DNA of 64,000 bases from Phocoena phocoena. Its lineage: Eukaryota; Chordata; Mammalia; Artiodactyla; Phocoenidae. Every line of letters begins with the position of its first letter. Position 1 is the first letter of the stretch. A program made the position numbers and the translations under genes. Shown here in pieces: positions 1 through 12,009 of this stretch. The notes below the pieces were generated by a model that ran no database searches, was not told where the DNA came from, and worked only from the letters and a program-made list of their open reading frames with translations. Where the stretch lies: the NCBI RefSeq assembly GCF_963924675.1, contig NC_089239.1, positions 31,705,818 to 31,769,817 of the forward strand, read 5' to 3'.

Positions 1-264
1 GCTACCATCTTAACCAGCAGTAAGGAGGACGTTACAAATAATACTTCTATTCTGATTCTCCCCAAATCATGCATGAGTGCAGAGCTGCTTTTAAAACTGC
101 TGTTTCTTTCTATTTATTCTTCTAAGCTTAATTGAACAAAGTATACATTTAGGTATTGAAAATATTATGTATAAACACATTCTACATAGAGAGATTTCAA
201 AACTTACGGATCTGCTTCACTATGTTTGAACTCCAGGAACTATCTTATTTGGATGATGATAATA

Positions 265-455
265 TCAATAGTTAGCACTTACCATGTACCGGGGACCATT
301 CTAAATATTTTTAACATGTTAACTCCTTTAATCCTCACAATAACCCAATTTTATTATCCCCATTTTCCAGATGAGGAAACTGAAGCTTGTAGAAGTTAAA
401 TAACTTTTCCAAGCAAAGTGGCAGAAGCAAGATTTTAAAGGCTGACCTTTGTTTC
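265..455 (-). repeat. MIR SINE fragment
   Basis: Reverse-complement MIR signature: a segment like 'pick-up of counts' CACTTACCATGTACC, then AACTCCTTTAATCCTCACAA, then CCCCATTTTCCAGATGAGGA and AAGTTAAATAACTTTTCCAAG. Old, diverged mammal-wide repeat. Confidence 0.8.
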
Positions 456-2430
456 CAAGAATCCTGAGCCCCTGGAGAAATTTATACCAGGGCAGGAGAC
501 CAGCGCATCTGAGCACGAAGGAAAGAGCTGCAGAGATATCTGGCTGTAATCGCAGAGTCCGCAACCTTGTCAAAGGCGCTGAGTGGCTCCAAAGCATGGA
601 AGCTGACCCTCAGGGACCATGTGGGGCTGGAACGTGAACGTGTTTGAGGCATCCCGAATCGGTGGAGCATCCCCATGTGGTCAGCTCTGGGTGAGTCTCC
701 ACACACCCAAGGAACTTTGAGGACCTTGGAACAGAAGGACACCAATAGTTATTGAAATGGAATTCGCCACCAGACTGTCAGAGTGGGGCCCAGAGACTAA
801 TTTTGTCTTCAAGTAAACAACACTACTTAGCACACAGGGGTTTGTGGATTCAGACATATCCTCATTTGAGTAGAAACAACTTTAGAGCCACATATAATCC
901 GCTTTTCCACCACCTGCTCGTAAAAGATCACCAAAATTATCAAGTAGAGCCAAAATCACATAGTTATTTAGGAAGCAGTGCATGTCTTATACCTTCCCAG
1001 CTTTTCCACATCATCATTTTCCTCAAAAGCTAGACTTTGAGGAATCAATCAGATTTATTTTTAAGTTGAAAGTACCATATATTAACAACATTAAAAAGCA
1101 ACAGTGTCTCCCAAGGGTACTAACTACCACAACGATAACTATATTTTCATATTATCTTTCACTTGCATGATTTCACATATTTGCAGTCATATCTTGTTGA
1201 CTGTTCCATTTCTTTCTCAAAGCCCATGAATGTTAATGCACTAAATTATCTTCTAAACTTGAGAATAACAGAAAATATATGATTTGCATGTTCTTCAATT
1301 CTTAGACTGATGCTCCCCTCCCCCCCTTTTTTTTTTAGCCACTACATGTTTTCTTTCCTGAAATAACCTTGGGTTTTCCAAATAACCTGGGCTTTTGAAA
1401 TAGCTCAGACCTATTCTGGCCAAATAACAAACCCAGCAGACTCCCCTTCCCCATTGTCATGGTGGCTCCTCCTCTGTTAGTAATTTGATGGAAAGAGTAC
1501 TGGGGGAATCAGGCCCCAGTTCTAGTCCTCTCTTCATCTACCTTTAGGAGTTTGTGTGCAAATTAACCAACCTTATATAGTTAGCATTAAAATGTGACTG
1601 CAAATGGTGATTCTGTCTACCTTCCAAGGTTGTTGTGAGGATCATATTATCAAAATCTGATCAAAAACATTTCAAAACTTTGATACAGAACATAGATGTA
1701 AACTGTTGCATAGGATAAAATTATTATCTTAAATGTAATTGCAATGGCTTTTCCCACCTATCATTTCTAAGTATTCAACTGAGTTGAAGAAATAATTGAT
1801 ACATGGAGTGGCCTGTCTTGTGTGGGTACCATTGTCTGAAAGATGTTGAACCAGCTACAGAGCATCCTGAGATAGGCAATATTATCATTCACTGCATAGC
1901 ACCATTAGTTAGAGAGAATGCTTTAAATCCAACTAGGTGAGCTACTTTCTTTCTACTCGGTTTTAGATAAAGGTACTGAACTGTCGTTAAGAAAAAACTG
2001 ATAACGATTATATAAACTTCACAGGTGTTTACTCCATTATCCTTTTTGTCATTTATGCAGAGGTCATGTTTCCCTCACAAAAAAGCCCTGAGCTGACCAC
2101 GGAGCAATAGGAGTTACTAAGAGCAAAAGTTTTGTGATCTGTTTTCTTCTTCTTTTTGAAATTATCACTTTCTTCTGTAGTTAGTCTTTGTAGACCTGAC
2201 TGATTTTAGAATGTCCTCCTCTTAATCAAAATTAAGAACATAAAACATTGAACGTAAAAGCAAATTAAGCAGGTCTCTTATCTTAAAATTACTTGATAAA
2301 AATCACCTAGAATTTATCTTACCTCTAAAGGAATGAATTGGATTAGTGGGTTTTTTTGTTTTTTGTTTTTATTAGAAAATTTATCTAAACTTATTTGAGA
2401 GATATTTAGCTCAAATTAAATCAGAGGGTT
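456..2430. other. Intergenic, no gene seen
   Basis: AT-rich sequence with only short chance frames. About 1500-1665 faintly resembles a MIR in plus orientation (AAGGTTGTTGTGAGGAT), too weak to call separately. No exon-like or RNA-gene signal. Confidence 0.6.
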
Positions 2431-2431
2431 G

Positions 2432-2470
2432 TACGTCAACTATATTTCAATAAAAATTAAAAAAAAAATT
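2432..2470 (+). repeat. Short L1 3' end remnant with A tail
   Basis: The motif TCAACTATATTTCAATAAAA followed by A-rich sequence is the terminal part of an L1 3' UTR of the type common in artiodactyls and cetaceans. Confidence 0.6.
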
Positions 2471-2504
2471 TCTCTTTAATGAAATCAGAGGGGAAAAGTG
2501 ACCT

Positions 2505-2985
2505 TAGAGACAGTAGTGGTTAAAAATAAAAGGCCACAAATTATTTAACACTCCTGACATTGGAAAGAGCTTGGGACTGCTTTAACGAATAGAGTATAGT
2601 AGAGGAGGTGCCATGATTTCCTGAGCTACATCATAAAAGGTTATGCCTTCTGCCTCATTCTTTATCCAGGTGCTCTTTTTGAGGGAAGTCGGACATCATG
2701 GAAGAGGTCCTGCTACACTGAGACAACACACATTGGAGGGGCATCTTTGGGAGGATACAGAGAGAGAGCCCCAGCTCAATTCTCAGCCAACAGCCAGTCT
2801 CCAGTGCAGCTACGTGAGTTACCCTCTGGGACATCTCAGCCAGCTGAGCCCCCAGAAGACTGCCGCCCTGGCTGACCTCCAGACGATGACTGCATCAGAG
2901 TTCCAGGTGAGATAAGCCTAGCCCAGCCCTGCCCAGACCCCCGACACACAAAGTCATGACAAAATAAAATGAAACGCCTCTAAGT
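2505..2985 (+). repeat. MaLR (MLT1-like) LTR remnant
   Basis: The order of features (TCATAAAAGG, GGAGAGG-like block, CAACAGCCAG, GTGAGTTACC, CCAGCCGAGC-like block, CCCTGCCCAGA, then AAAATAAAAT) matches a diverged MLT1-family LTR in plus orientation. Edges approximate. A 90-codon open frame inside is a chance product. Confidence 0.55.
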
Positions 2986-3094
2986 TCAGGGATCATTTTT
3001 TACACAATGAGATTTACTAGAATGGTAGCCTTAAAATTAATTTATGTGACTCTTAGGTAGTTGGTAAGGCTAATGTACAATTTTCAGACAACCA

Positions 3095-3265
3095 AAGTTC
3101 CTACTCCTGGTTTTATCATTCACTAACCCTGTGAGCTAGCCAAAGTGTCATTTTAATGCCTTGGTCCCTTTGTCTATAAAATGGGAATATTTCCTTAGAG
3201 TTATTTTAAAGTTTAAGTGAGAATACATGTAAAAATCTTTTCAGAAGGGAGCATGTGTAAAGCAT
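3095..3265 (+). repeat. MIR SINE fragment
   Basis: Forward MIR pattern: ACTAACCCTGTGAGCTAGCC, then GTCTATAAAATGGGAATA, then TTAAGTGAGAATACATGTAA. Ancient and diverged. Confidence 0.7.
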
Positions 3266-3983
3266 GGTCTTCATACTAAACTTAGCTAATAAGTAAAAAT
3301 TATAATGCAAATGTCTTATAATAGAAATGCGATATTAGTTTTTCTTACAGAGCAAATTTTCAGAGATATTTAAGATATTTTTCTTATTTTCCATAATAAT
3401 GTTTATTGTTGGATTGAGGGAGTGAAAGAATACAAATTCAATCAAAGTACATAAAAGCATATGCCTATTTAGAGTTTCATTTTCTTCTCTCTTCTTGCTG
3501 TGATATTACTCTCCATGATGTATTATAGGTTTTAGGGGTCATTTGTATTCATCATAAAAATCTCCTTTGGTATTATTAGAGCTCACTGTGGGATGCTCAG
3601 GACCGTCTGAAAGTCATTCATCATTCAGAATTTATGATAAAACCACTATTAGGCAGCTCCTAGACTCTGTCATATTTACACTTCTGGAAAACAACATAGT
3701 GAAAGAACATTTAGGAAGTGACCTTGATGCTTTCATATTGTGCTATTGGGATAAATATCATCAATGCTAGGACTTTTTAACATCAATTCTATCAAGAATC
3801 AGCTGCTAAGATATCTGAAAAGCTACATTCCCACATTTTATTTCTATTTCCCTCTGAGTGTAAATGAGCTGTTTCTAGCAAGCATGGTCCTTGATGTGAC
3901 ATTGGAGTGTACCTTCAAATCATTGACATTTACTAAGGTCTTTCAAGAGATGAAGGCTGCAATCTTCAGACTGTATTTCTGGG

Positions 3984-3986
<3 letters not shown>
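3266..3986. other. Intergenic, no gene seen
   Basis: AT-rich sequence with no recognised repeat or gene. The short frames at 3567-3770 and 3764-4039 lack any recognisable similarity. Confidence 0.6.

Positions 3987-4014
<28 letters not shown>
3987..4014. repeat. (TA)n microsatellite
   Basis: About 14 uninterrupted TA units. Likely length-variable. Confidence 0.95.
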
Positions 4015-4018
<4 letters not shown>

Positions 4019-4029
4019 GCCAGACTACC

Positions 4030-4600
4030 TTTTCTGTAGGCTGTACAAAGAAACTGAGCTGTCCCCTTGAATAAGCCTCATGGGTCTGAAAATCTGCTTC
4101 GAAAGGGTGCCCAACTCATGGTGAGGCCAAAAATCCCTAAATATCAGAGAGTTTGGAGCAAAGAAAGGTTTATAGCAGGGCCAAGCAAGGAGAATGGGTG
4201 GCTCGTGGACCCCCCAGAAAAGCTCAAACTCCCCGAAGTGTTTCAGCCAAGCATTTTTAAAGGCCAGGTGGAGGAAGGGCATCCCAGGGTGTGTGATCAC
4301 CTCGTGTGCAGTTCTCTGATTGGTTGATGTCGAGGTCATAAGGTGGTTAACATTATCAATCTAAGGCACCAGAAGGTCTAGCAGCTATGCGCTCATGACC
4401 ATCAGGTAGTTAATTTCTTCCATTTGGTTGTGGTTTCTAGCATCTGAAAAACTCAAGAAATATGCATGAGATACTATTATCTGGGTACTTCTGGGTACTT
4501 CAGAGAGGAGTGACAGCAGATAGCGGGGAGGGTTCTGTCCCAGAAAGGCCCCATAGGGCCATAGAGTCCTGCTGGTTACAAGGGAAGTTGTGCTTCTCTG
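4030..4600. repeat. Probable LTR-type dispersed repeat, family not assigned
   Basis: Blocks such as GGTTTATAGCAGGGCCAAGC, GAATGGGTGGCTC, CATTTTTAAAGGC, TGTGTGATCA and TTCTCTGATTGGTTGATG resemble a dispersed ERV LTR-like repeat that I recall from mammalian genomes but cannot name. Edges and orientation uncertain. A 10-bp tandem repeat (CTGGGTACTT twice) lies near 4482-4501. Confidence 0.45.
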
Positions 4601-5029
4601 TCTCAATAGGTATCTACCATTTCCTGGAGTCATAGATTACACAGGAAACAGAGGAGACGCCCTGATTTCTCATCACCCCGGTGATACTACCTATCTTACC
4701 TATGCGCGGGTGGTGAACTGTGAAGTTTATCTACAGTGTTATGTGCATTCCTTCTCTTTCCAAAAGCAGTAAAGAAAAAAAAAATCATCCTTTGTTTAGA
4801 ATATTTAAGACAATGCCAACCCTCATTTTGGAAGACTAGAAATTATCTTATTAAGTGTTGTTTTCCAGTACCAAAGCCAGTTCTTCAATGCAAAGTACAA
4901 AGTGTGAAACTTTGTCTTGTAAAAAAAAAAATCCTCCATGATTCTAATGAAGAAGAAAAGCAAAAATTACACAGAATTCAGAGTCCCCCCAAATTTGGAT
5001 GCTTATGTTTTTTCCAGGCTTATTTCTCC

Positions 5030-5330
5030 TTATTCTCTCCCGATGGCCCTACTCCCACTGTAACCAGTCTCTCATTGGCAAACATGCTCTTAGACTTTAC
5101 ACAAACTATTCCCACTGCTAGGAATGCACTTCCCTGTTATTCCAACGGTTGAAAAAGCCCTGCCCTTCCCCAAGCGCTCCACTGAATTCTAATTCCTAAA
5201 ACTTCCCATATGTTCTCCAGCCAGAATTATCTGTCCCTCAGACGTACCTTCAGGGGAATCTGTTTATACTTCTGTCAGCGGTCTATTGTCAACTGTATTT
5301 TATCATTCATTGTATACCATGTTTGAAATT
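5030..5330 (+). repeat. L2 LINE 3' fragment (probable)
   Basis: Pyrimidine-rich sequence with ACTATTCCCACTGCTAGGAA, GCACTTCCCTGTT and CTTCAGGGGAATCTG corresponds in order to the 3' part of L2. Strongly diverged. Confidence 0.5.
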
Positions 5331-8258
5331 AAAGATGCTTAACACGTTGGTTGTCACGATGTGAAGCGTCTAAGACTTTATCTGAATACAAGTCAACGAG
5401 TGTGCCTAACAGATTTATGAATGCTGGAAGAAGACATGAAACTCCCAGGTCAGGAACAAAGGACTTCACTACCCACAGAGGCAGCAGTGGCCAGAGAATC
5501 TGTATTTGCACCATTTCTCTGAATCCTGAATCCCGCCAGGTGCCATGAAGAAGGCAGGTGTTGCCTGCATAGGTAGTCAATAGCATAATGGAAAGGAACC
5601 CAAATCCTTTATAATGAGCAGTAAGCCTGCTTGACCTTTGCCCAGAGGAAGACGTTACCTTTATGACGCTGGACAGGACTCAGACCTGCCTTTGCTGCAG
5701 AGAGAGCTCTCTGCCGTCTTCCAAGTCTGTTCACTACTCACACATCCTTGGAAAGACAGCCTGAAGCCAAGCCAGGCAGCACCCCTGCTCTTAAGACATG
5801 AAGGGATGTCATTACAGGGAAAATTGCCAATATGTAAATAGTCACGAGCATAAATATAGCATTTTGGTTATCATGTAAGATGTAGCTCGGCTACTTGAAA
5901 GCAGGTACGAAATAGCACAGATAATTTTGAATCACAGGCAAAAAAAATACTTGTTCCTGCCAAGACAAACATTTAGTATAATCTTTTTCTAAAGAAAACT
6001 TTCTACATAGCCCAAACATGTTTTTGTTGTTTTCAAATTAACCTTGAGAGTGCCAACATTGAAAGGAGCCGTAATTAATACTGGAAGATTAGAAGGGAAG
6101 ATGATTATCTTAACAGGAGACATATGCCTGAGTATGCGAGGGAACTGGATGGATTTTATTTTTAAAAAGTCAAAGAATGACTAGGGCATATACTGCATTA
6201 TATTTAATGCAACATTTACATGGAAGTTGCCAGAACTGTCAGAAATGCTTTTAGTAGGATGTCATTTTGCAACTCTGTATGTATTAGAGATGACCAGGAT
6301 AATTATGGACCAATTTTGGTAACTAATATTCACTGCAAAATATCCAACCCCATATCTTCCATGCCTGGCTCCACCCAACATTCAGACCTTGCTTCAAAGT
6401 TACCACCTCAGGGAAGACCTGTGATCAACCAACCTAAATCTGCACCCAGACCCTACCAGTCAGTCTGAGAGGATCTCATTGTTGGGTTTGTTAATTGGTA
6501 ACTCCTCCCTCCCCAATCCTCCCCTACACCCTTGCCTACATGAGATTCACTGGGGAGGATCCTTGTCTGGTTCTTCATAGCTCTATCTCCTGGACATAGA
6601 ATAGTGTCTGAGATAGAAAAATCAAGAAATAACCAAAGGATGAGTGGATCTATTGTTTTACTCTCTCAGGGCTCCAACTGGGTGCTGTGCTGTTCAGATC
6701 TCTCTCCATCCATAGGTTTCTTGGTAGTTGTCAACTCTTCCAGCAGCGTGCTGGCAAAGTTCATTTTCTCGAAACTCATAGATCACAGGTAAAATTATGG
6801 CTTGGCTAAAGAGGAAGAAGGCCCTCTCATCCTTCCACTCAAAGTTACTCTGGTTTCCTCTTTCTCATTAAATTGCTTCTCTTCATTTGTTCCTTGGTTT
6901 TCATTTTTTTTCCTGAGTATAGCGTCATTCCTGGCCACTCTTGGATACCTTAGCAGTTCACCCAGTTCATAAACCATCTTCCTTTCAGCCTCCTCTCCTG
7001 CTAATCACTCAGCTTCCAGCAACCTCTGTGTGATGTTTGCATGCAGCCATGTACCACAAATGTACACACATATGTTGTGTGTATTTTGGTCTGATAAATC
7101 CACAGAAAGAATGGTAAGGGCATAGAGTGAATGCAGGAATATGGAGTCTCACTTTTTCAAAGCAAATATTAATTTTATAAGGGCAATTTCAGAAAATAAA
7201 TCAAATTTTTCTATTTCATGTTTGGGTTGGGTCCCATAAAACGTGAGTTGTATCAAATTTCAGATTATTTGAGCCACATCAAGTTTTGGATTAGTCAATC
7301 TTTCTGAACCAGGGCGGGATTCTAGTAAATGTTCCCAGGAAATATATCAACTCATCAACTCCAAAAGAATACACGTATCTTTTTGTTTCTGGTATTATTT
7401 CTAATACAAATCATATTCCCGTTCATCCACCTGCCTCCACCCTTCCTAAATTCTTGCTCTTTTCACATATTCTGCAGAAGTAGATTTCCCGGAGGATAAA
7501 TCAGGTAGCAAGCAAATGCTATTAGCACAGGAGTTGACCTAGGATGGAGCCAGGCATTTTCAAGTTGGACGGGTGATTCATCTCCCTGTAGATTACCGTC
7601 TGTTTCCCTCTGTGTCCCTAGGGTTTTCCTAATTCATCTTGCAGATCAAACCTGGTTACTCAGAGCCTGAGGTGTGCTGTGAAGGACAGAAAAGGGTGTA
7701 TTTAAGGGGAGGTGTCAGCTACCACATACAGAAAAAGTTACTTAGCATTGGCAAGTCTTCATTGCTGGGCAAGCTTTCCTTCTTCTCCCTATTTATCTGT
7801 GTTATTTTTCTTTCAGGTATGTTTCTAATGCTAACAGAAATACCATTGGTTTTCTTCTCATCCAGTTTCATATCCCAGTTTCTGTTCATTAAATCTAAGG
7901 CAGTAAAATTACATCCAGTCTCTTCTTGGCTCCAGTAAAGGCCCTGCTGATTGCTCATTAGTTTGCAGAGACTGGTCTGCAAATAGGGAGACTTCTTGAG
8001 AATGATTAGGGGACTTTTCTTTACCTGGCAATGCTTAAGTGCTGAGTTGAAGGAAGTTGAGGTCCGGAGGTAATTGTTACAGATCACGTAAATACCAAGA
8101 GGAAGGCAAGACAGGAACTCTCAATTGAGAAGGTTGCATTTGTACTGAAATGCCAGTAATTGACTAAACGAGAGTTAGGACCTAAGTCTATTTATCTTTG
8201 CAGGAATTCTTCTGTCAATAAAGGGAAAAATATATTCAATACGGTGCTGAAAATGATT
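5331..8258. other. Intergenic, no gene seen
   Basis: Nearly 3 kb without a recognisable gene or young repeat. Frames of 60-122 codons (for example 7639-7938 plus and 7719-8087 minus, which overlap) show no family features or splice-linked partners. Confidence 0.55.
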
Positions 8259-8270
8259 CAGAAGTTTGAA

Positions 8271-8471
8271 TTTTTTTTTGGCCGTACGCGGGCCTCTCAC
8301 TGTTGTGACCTCTCCCGTTGCGGAGCACAGGCTCCGGACGCACAGGCTCAGCGGCCATGGCTCACGGGCCCAGCCGCTCCGCGGCATGTGGGATCTTCCC
8401 GGACCGGGGCACGAACCCGTGTCCCCTGCATCGGCAGGCAGACTCTCAACCACTGCGCCACCAGGGAAGCC
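8271..8471 (-). mobile_element. CHR-type SINE (young, cetacean)
   Basis: Reverse-complement SINE: T run, then GTACGCGGGCCTCTCACTGT, ending CCACCAGGGAAGCCC. Flanked by near-perfect target duplications (CAGAAGTTTGAATTTTT at 8259-8275; CAGAAGTTTTAATTTTT at 8472-8488). The tRNA-Glu-derived head carries pol III A and B boxes. Confidence 0.93.
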
Positions 8472-8699
8472 CAGAAGTTTTAATTTTTGATGGAAAAAAG
8501 TTGAACAAATCTAGCAATCAGCAGTCCTAACTAGTAGAAGTCATGAGCCACTGTAGCAGTTCAGAAACATTTATTGTCTTTAGTCTCTGTTCTGTGAAGA
8601 GTTAGAAGAGTCCAGCTTAAACCACAACACCTTGTTTCAGGGTTTTATATCATACTGATTTCCTGATATCATACCAAGACACAGTGATATAATTCATAA

Positions 8700-8741
8700 G
8701 GCGAAGAACTCAAATTTAAAGGCAAAGAACTCAAATTTAAC
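8700..8741. repeat. Local 21-bp tandem duplication
   Basis: Two adjacent copies of GGC(G/A)AAGAACTCAAATTTAA with one mismatch. Looks like a simple replication slippage event. Confidence 0.9.
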
Positions 8742-8947
8742 ACCCGGCCATCACTTTCTGCCTAGTCCTTAGGCATAATCACCGAGTTTCCTTTTTAATC
8801 TTACCTCTGTAAGCAGTTCCTTCATCCTTACAAAGTTTTGAGGGATGTATCCTTGCCTCAAAAATATGGATAGCATAAAGGAAGAAACTGAATGTTGATT
8901 TAAAAAAGTAATAATGTTTGACCATGAAAAAAATATGGATAGCATTT

Positions 8948-8995
8948 TACATTTTTAAAAATTTTTATTTTTTTATTGAAGTATAGTTGAGCATA

Positions 8996-9025
<30 letters not shown>
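8948..9025 (-). repeat. L1 3' fragment with (TA)n microsatellite
   Basis: ATTTTTTTATTGAAGTATAGTTGA is the reversed start of an L1 3' UTR; it runs into about 15 TA units (8996-9025), which then abut a SINE. Confidence 0.65.
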
Positions 9026-9028
<3 letters not shown>

Positions 9029-9229
9029 TTTTTTTTTGCGGTACGCGGGCCTCTCACTGTTGTGGCCTCTCCCGTTGCGGAGCACAGGCTCAGGACGCGC
9101 AGGCTCAGCGGCCATGGCTCATGGGCCCAGCCGCTCCGCGGCATGTGGGATCTTCCCGGTCCGGGGCACGAACCCGTGTCCCCTGCATCGGCAGGCAGAC
9201 TCTCAACCACTGCGCCACCAGGGAAGCCC
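9026..9229 (-). mobile_element. CHR-type SINE (young, cetacean)
   Basis: Same family and orientation as the element at 8271, almost identical over the body. It abuts the TA microsatellite, so target duplications cannot be read clearly. Confidence 0.92.
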
Positions 9230-10802
9230 GAACATTTTATATTTTAACTGTGATTCAAATTCTGTCAATGTGGTAAAAAGATAAAGGTGATTTATCAGGA
9301 AACCTTGTACACTTAAAAAATAATAATAAGCTATTATGAAACAAATACTGAATTAAAAGAAAACTAAACTCAGCTTCACCAGATGGCCAGAAACTGCAGG
9401 CAGTTCTCTGTAATCAAAAGGCTTTGAAAGTGTCACAGGTACTTAAGCCTTCGTTCACCAATTCACAACACAAAACCTGTAAACATGAAGACGTACATTG
9501 TCACCAGATATTATCCCGTCATTGTCTCAAATCTCTCTCCATGTGGCAGTGAGAACCTGGTCTTTCTGAGATGTGATCTACTGTATGACAATAAGAAAAA
9601 ACAGAGAAGGATTCCCTGAAGAACACCTTCCAATAACTCTCTGTGTGGAATGAAATCAAGTAGAATATTACACTGACTTTCTCAATTTATGTCTCTTTTA
9701 AAAACAAAAGTTGGCATTTGCATGGTAATCTTTCAGCCAATTCGGCAGAAAAAAAAATCCAATTCAAATATTTCAAAAGAATTCTACCTGTCCTTAAAAA
9801 AAACATTTCTTGGAGACCCATCAATGACAAGAAATATCTTTCAAGGCCTCCCTCAAACACTGTCATATTTACCAGGTGACATTTTCTTCTACTTCACATA
9901 ACTCATCTGACACAGTAGCGTATCAGCGGTATACTACAGGGAAGATCATTGGAATCAAGAAAGCTAATCCACCTTTCTGCTTCAACTGTCAGAGGGGAGA
10001 AAAAAATGAAGTCACAGCAAATACTTTTAAAACCACAACAGTGGAATGTCAATTTCCTGACTCAGCAGCCCAAACAAAAATGGCAAACCTGTTCACAAAG
10101 CCGTAAGAACCTGCCACATCTGGTGTTCAGTGGTATAATGTGCTTTCATAGCTAAGTTGAATGGAACTTGTAGGAAAGAAAGATGTGACAGACCCCTTGC
10201 CCCAATCTGCAAGTAAGACCCTGCATGCTCGCCTACTGTCCAATAAATTCATCTGAGTTAAGGCATAAATCTAGTACTTTGGTCTAAAAGAGAAAAGTTG
10301 CAGGAAAGTGATTTCGACTGGAAGAAAAGACAGTGATTTCCAAATAAATCTAGTAGAAAGCAATGTCACTTGGCCACAAAGTTAATCAGGGAGCAAAATG
10401 GACCCAGGCAGAATCTTAGCACCGTGATATTCACACACCCCTATCTTCCTTATGCCATGAAGCAAAGATTCCTACATATTAAAATAAAACAAGCATGCTG
10501 ATTACAGAAATTTCCCTGCATGGAAGACAAAAAAACATCTGACTTGATGAATATATTGTTCCTATTTATGTCATATCAAAAAAGTGAATCTTTGAAGGTA
10601 TAATTATTTTTCCAAGGACAAGCCCCACAAGATATTTTGATTTCCTCTGTTTGTCTGTCTGTCTCTGGACAGTAAGTCCCTGACTTAAGAACATCTACCC
10701 ACCTTACCAATATTCTGGATATGCTGTTCCAAAAGTTGAAGGGTATTCTCTCATGGGAGAGAAAATTTCTAAATATCCACGGGGCTAGCAGCCATCACAT
10801 GA
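9230..10802. other. Intergenic, no gene seen
   Basis: AT-rich sequence with several short A runs and no recognised gene, exon or repeat. Confidence 0.6.
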
Positions 10803-10817
10803 AGAAATGCCCTTCTT

Positions 10818-11188
10818 GGGACTTCCCTGGTGGTCCAGTGGTAAAGAATCCGCCTTACAATGCAGGGGGCATGAGTTCTATCCCTGGTCAGGGAACTAAG
10901 ATGCCACATGCCGCCGGGCAACTAAGCTCGTGCGCCATCACTGCTGAGCTTGCGTGCCTCAACGAGAGAGCCCGCATGCTGCAAACTACAGAGCCCACGC
11001 GCTCTGGAGCCCATGTGCCACAACTAGAGAGAAAACCCGCATGCCACAACTAGAGAAGCCTGCGTGCTGCAACTGAAGATCCCGCATGCCTCAACAAAGA
11101 TCCCACATGCCGCAACCAAGACCCGATGCAGCCAAAAATAAAATAAATAAATAAATAATAAAAATAAATCTTTAAAAAAAAAAAAAAA
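10818..11188 (+). mobile_element. CHR-type SINE, older long form with TAAA tail
   Basis: Starts GGACTTCCCTGGTGG and ends in an AATAAATAAATAA/poly-A tail. About 370 bp, longer than usual because the ACTAGAGAA-CCCGCATGC segment is repeated internally. Perfect 15-bp target duplication AGAAATGCCCTTCTT at 10803-10817 and 11189-11203. Confidence 0.92.
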
Positions 11189-11203
11189 AGAAATGCCCTT
11201 CTT

Positions 11204-12009
11204 GAAAGGTGGCAGAAAGCAGCAGTGGGCACTTTAGCTCCATCCCACCTTTGCTGCTTCTGACCTGGCCGAGTAAGGAGGGATGTAGTTAGATCCTAAA
11301 ATTGCTTCATCAAAGTCCAGAAGTTAAATTTTTTTTAATGTTCAAAATTCCCTTATTTTGTTTTCTACTTTGATACTAAAGCACTTAAAGGGAAAGAATC
11401 TAGGAAAAAGATTTTCACAGGAAAATTTGCAATTTAATATTTTGTAGACTGGGTTCAGGATCCTACCTACTGTCAAGATGACACCCTGTTATCACACTTG
11501 TGCAAAACACCCAAATATGGCTTATTGCAGACTCAGTCACAGCCTGCCACGTCTTACTACTTAATTGTCACGTACCAATATCAACAGAGACCATTTTTTT
11601 GTCACTAATAAATGTTGTTATTGTGGAAGTTTTCATGTAATTAATTCTACCTCTAACTTCAAGCTTAAGAGAACTAGATCTGTGTGCCTACAGGTACCAC
11701 CACGAGTAGCTAAGAAGCCTGCCTTCCCTACCCTTCAAACTTTAAACCACCCTCATTGGCCACCTTAGCTACTGTAGCATCCTATACTTTTACAAAATTC
11801 CCTTATGACCAATTCCAACATTGTTCCATGGAAGAGTTTTATTACTTCCTTCCTTCTTTCTTTTATATGAAAATATCTATTGATTTCCTACTCAGGTTAA
11901 AGCATTACGCTTGAAACTGGGGAGAGAATACTTAACGCAGAAATAGTTCTGTCTTATCATTCAGGAAGGACAGTTATAGGCAATAACAATTTCATGTGAT
12001 AAATGTTAT
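11204..12009. other. Intergenic, no gene seen
   Basis: No recognised repeat or gene. Confidence 0.55.

Noticed and set aside
8266..9284. Repeated near-identical frames at the SINE loci (also at 18.8, 45.6, 48.0, 54.8, 58.1 and 60.2 kb)
   Set aside because: They are translations of CHR SINEs in several frames; the SINE is non-coding and pol III-derived.
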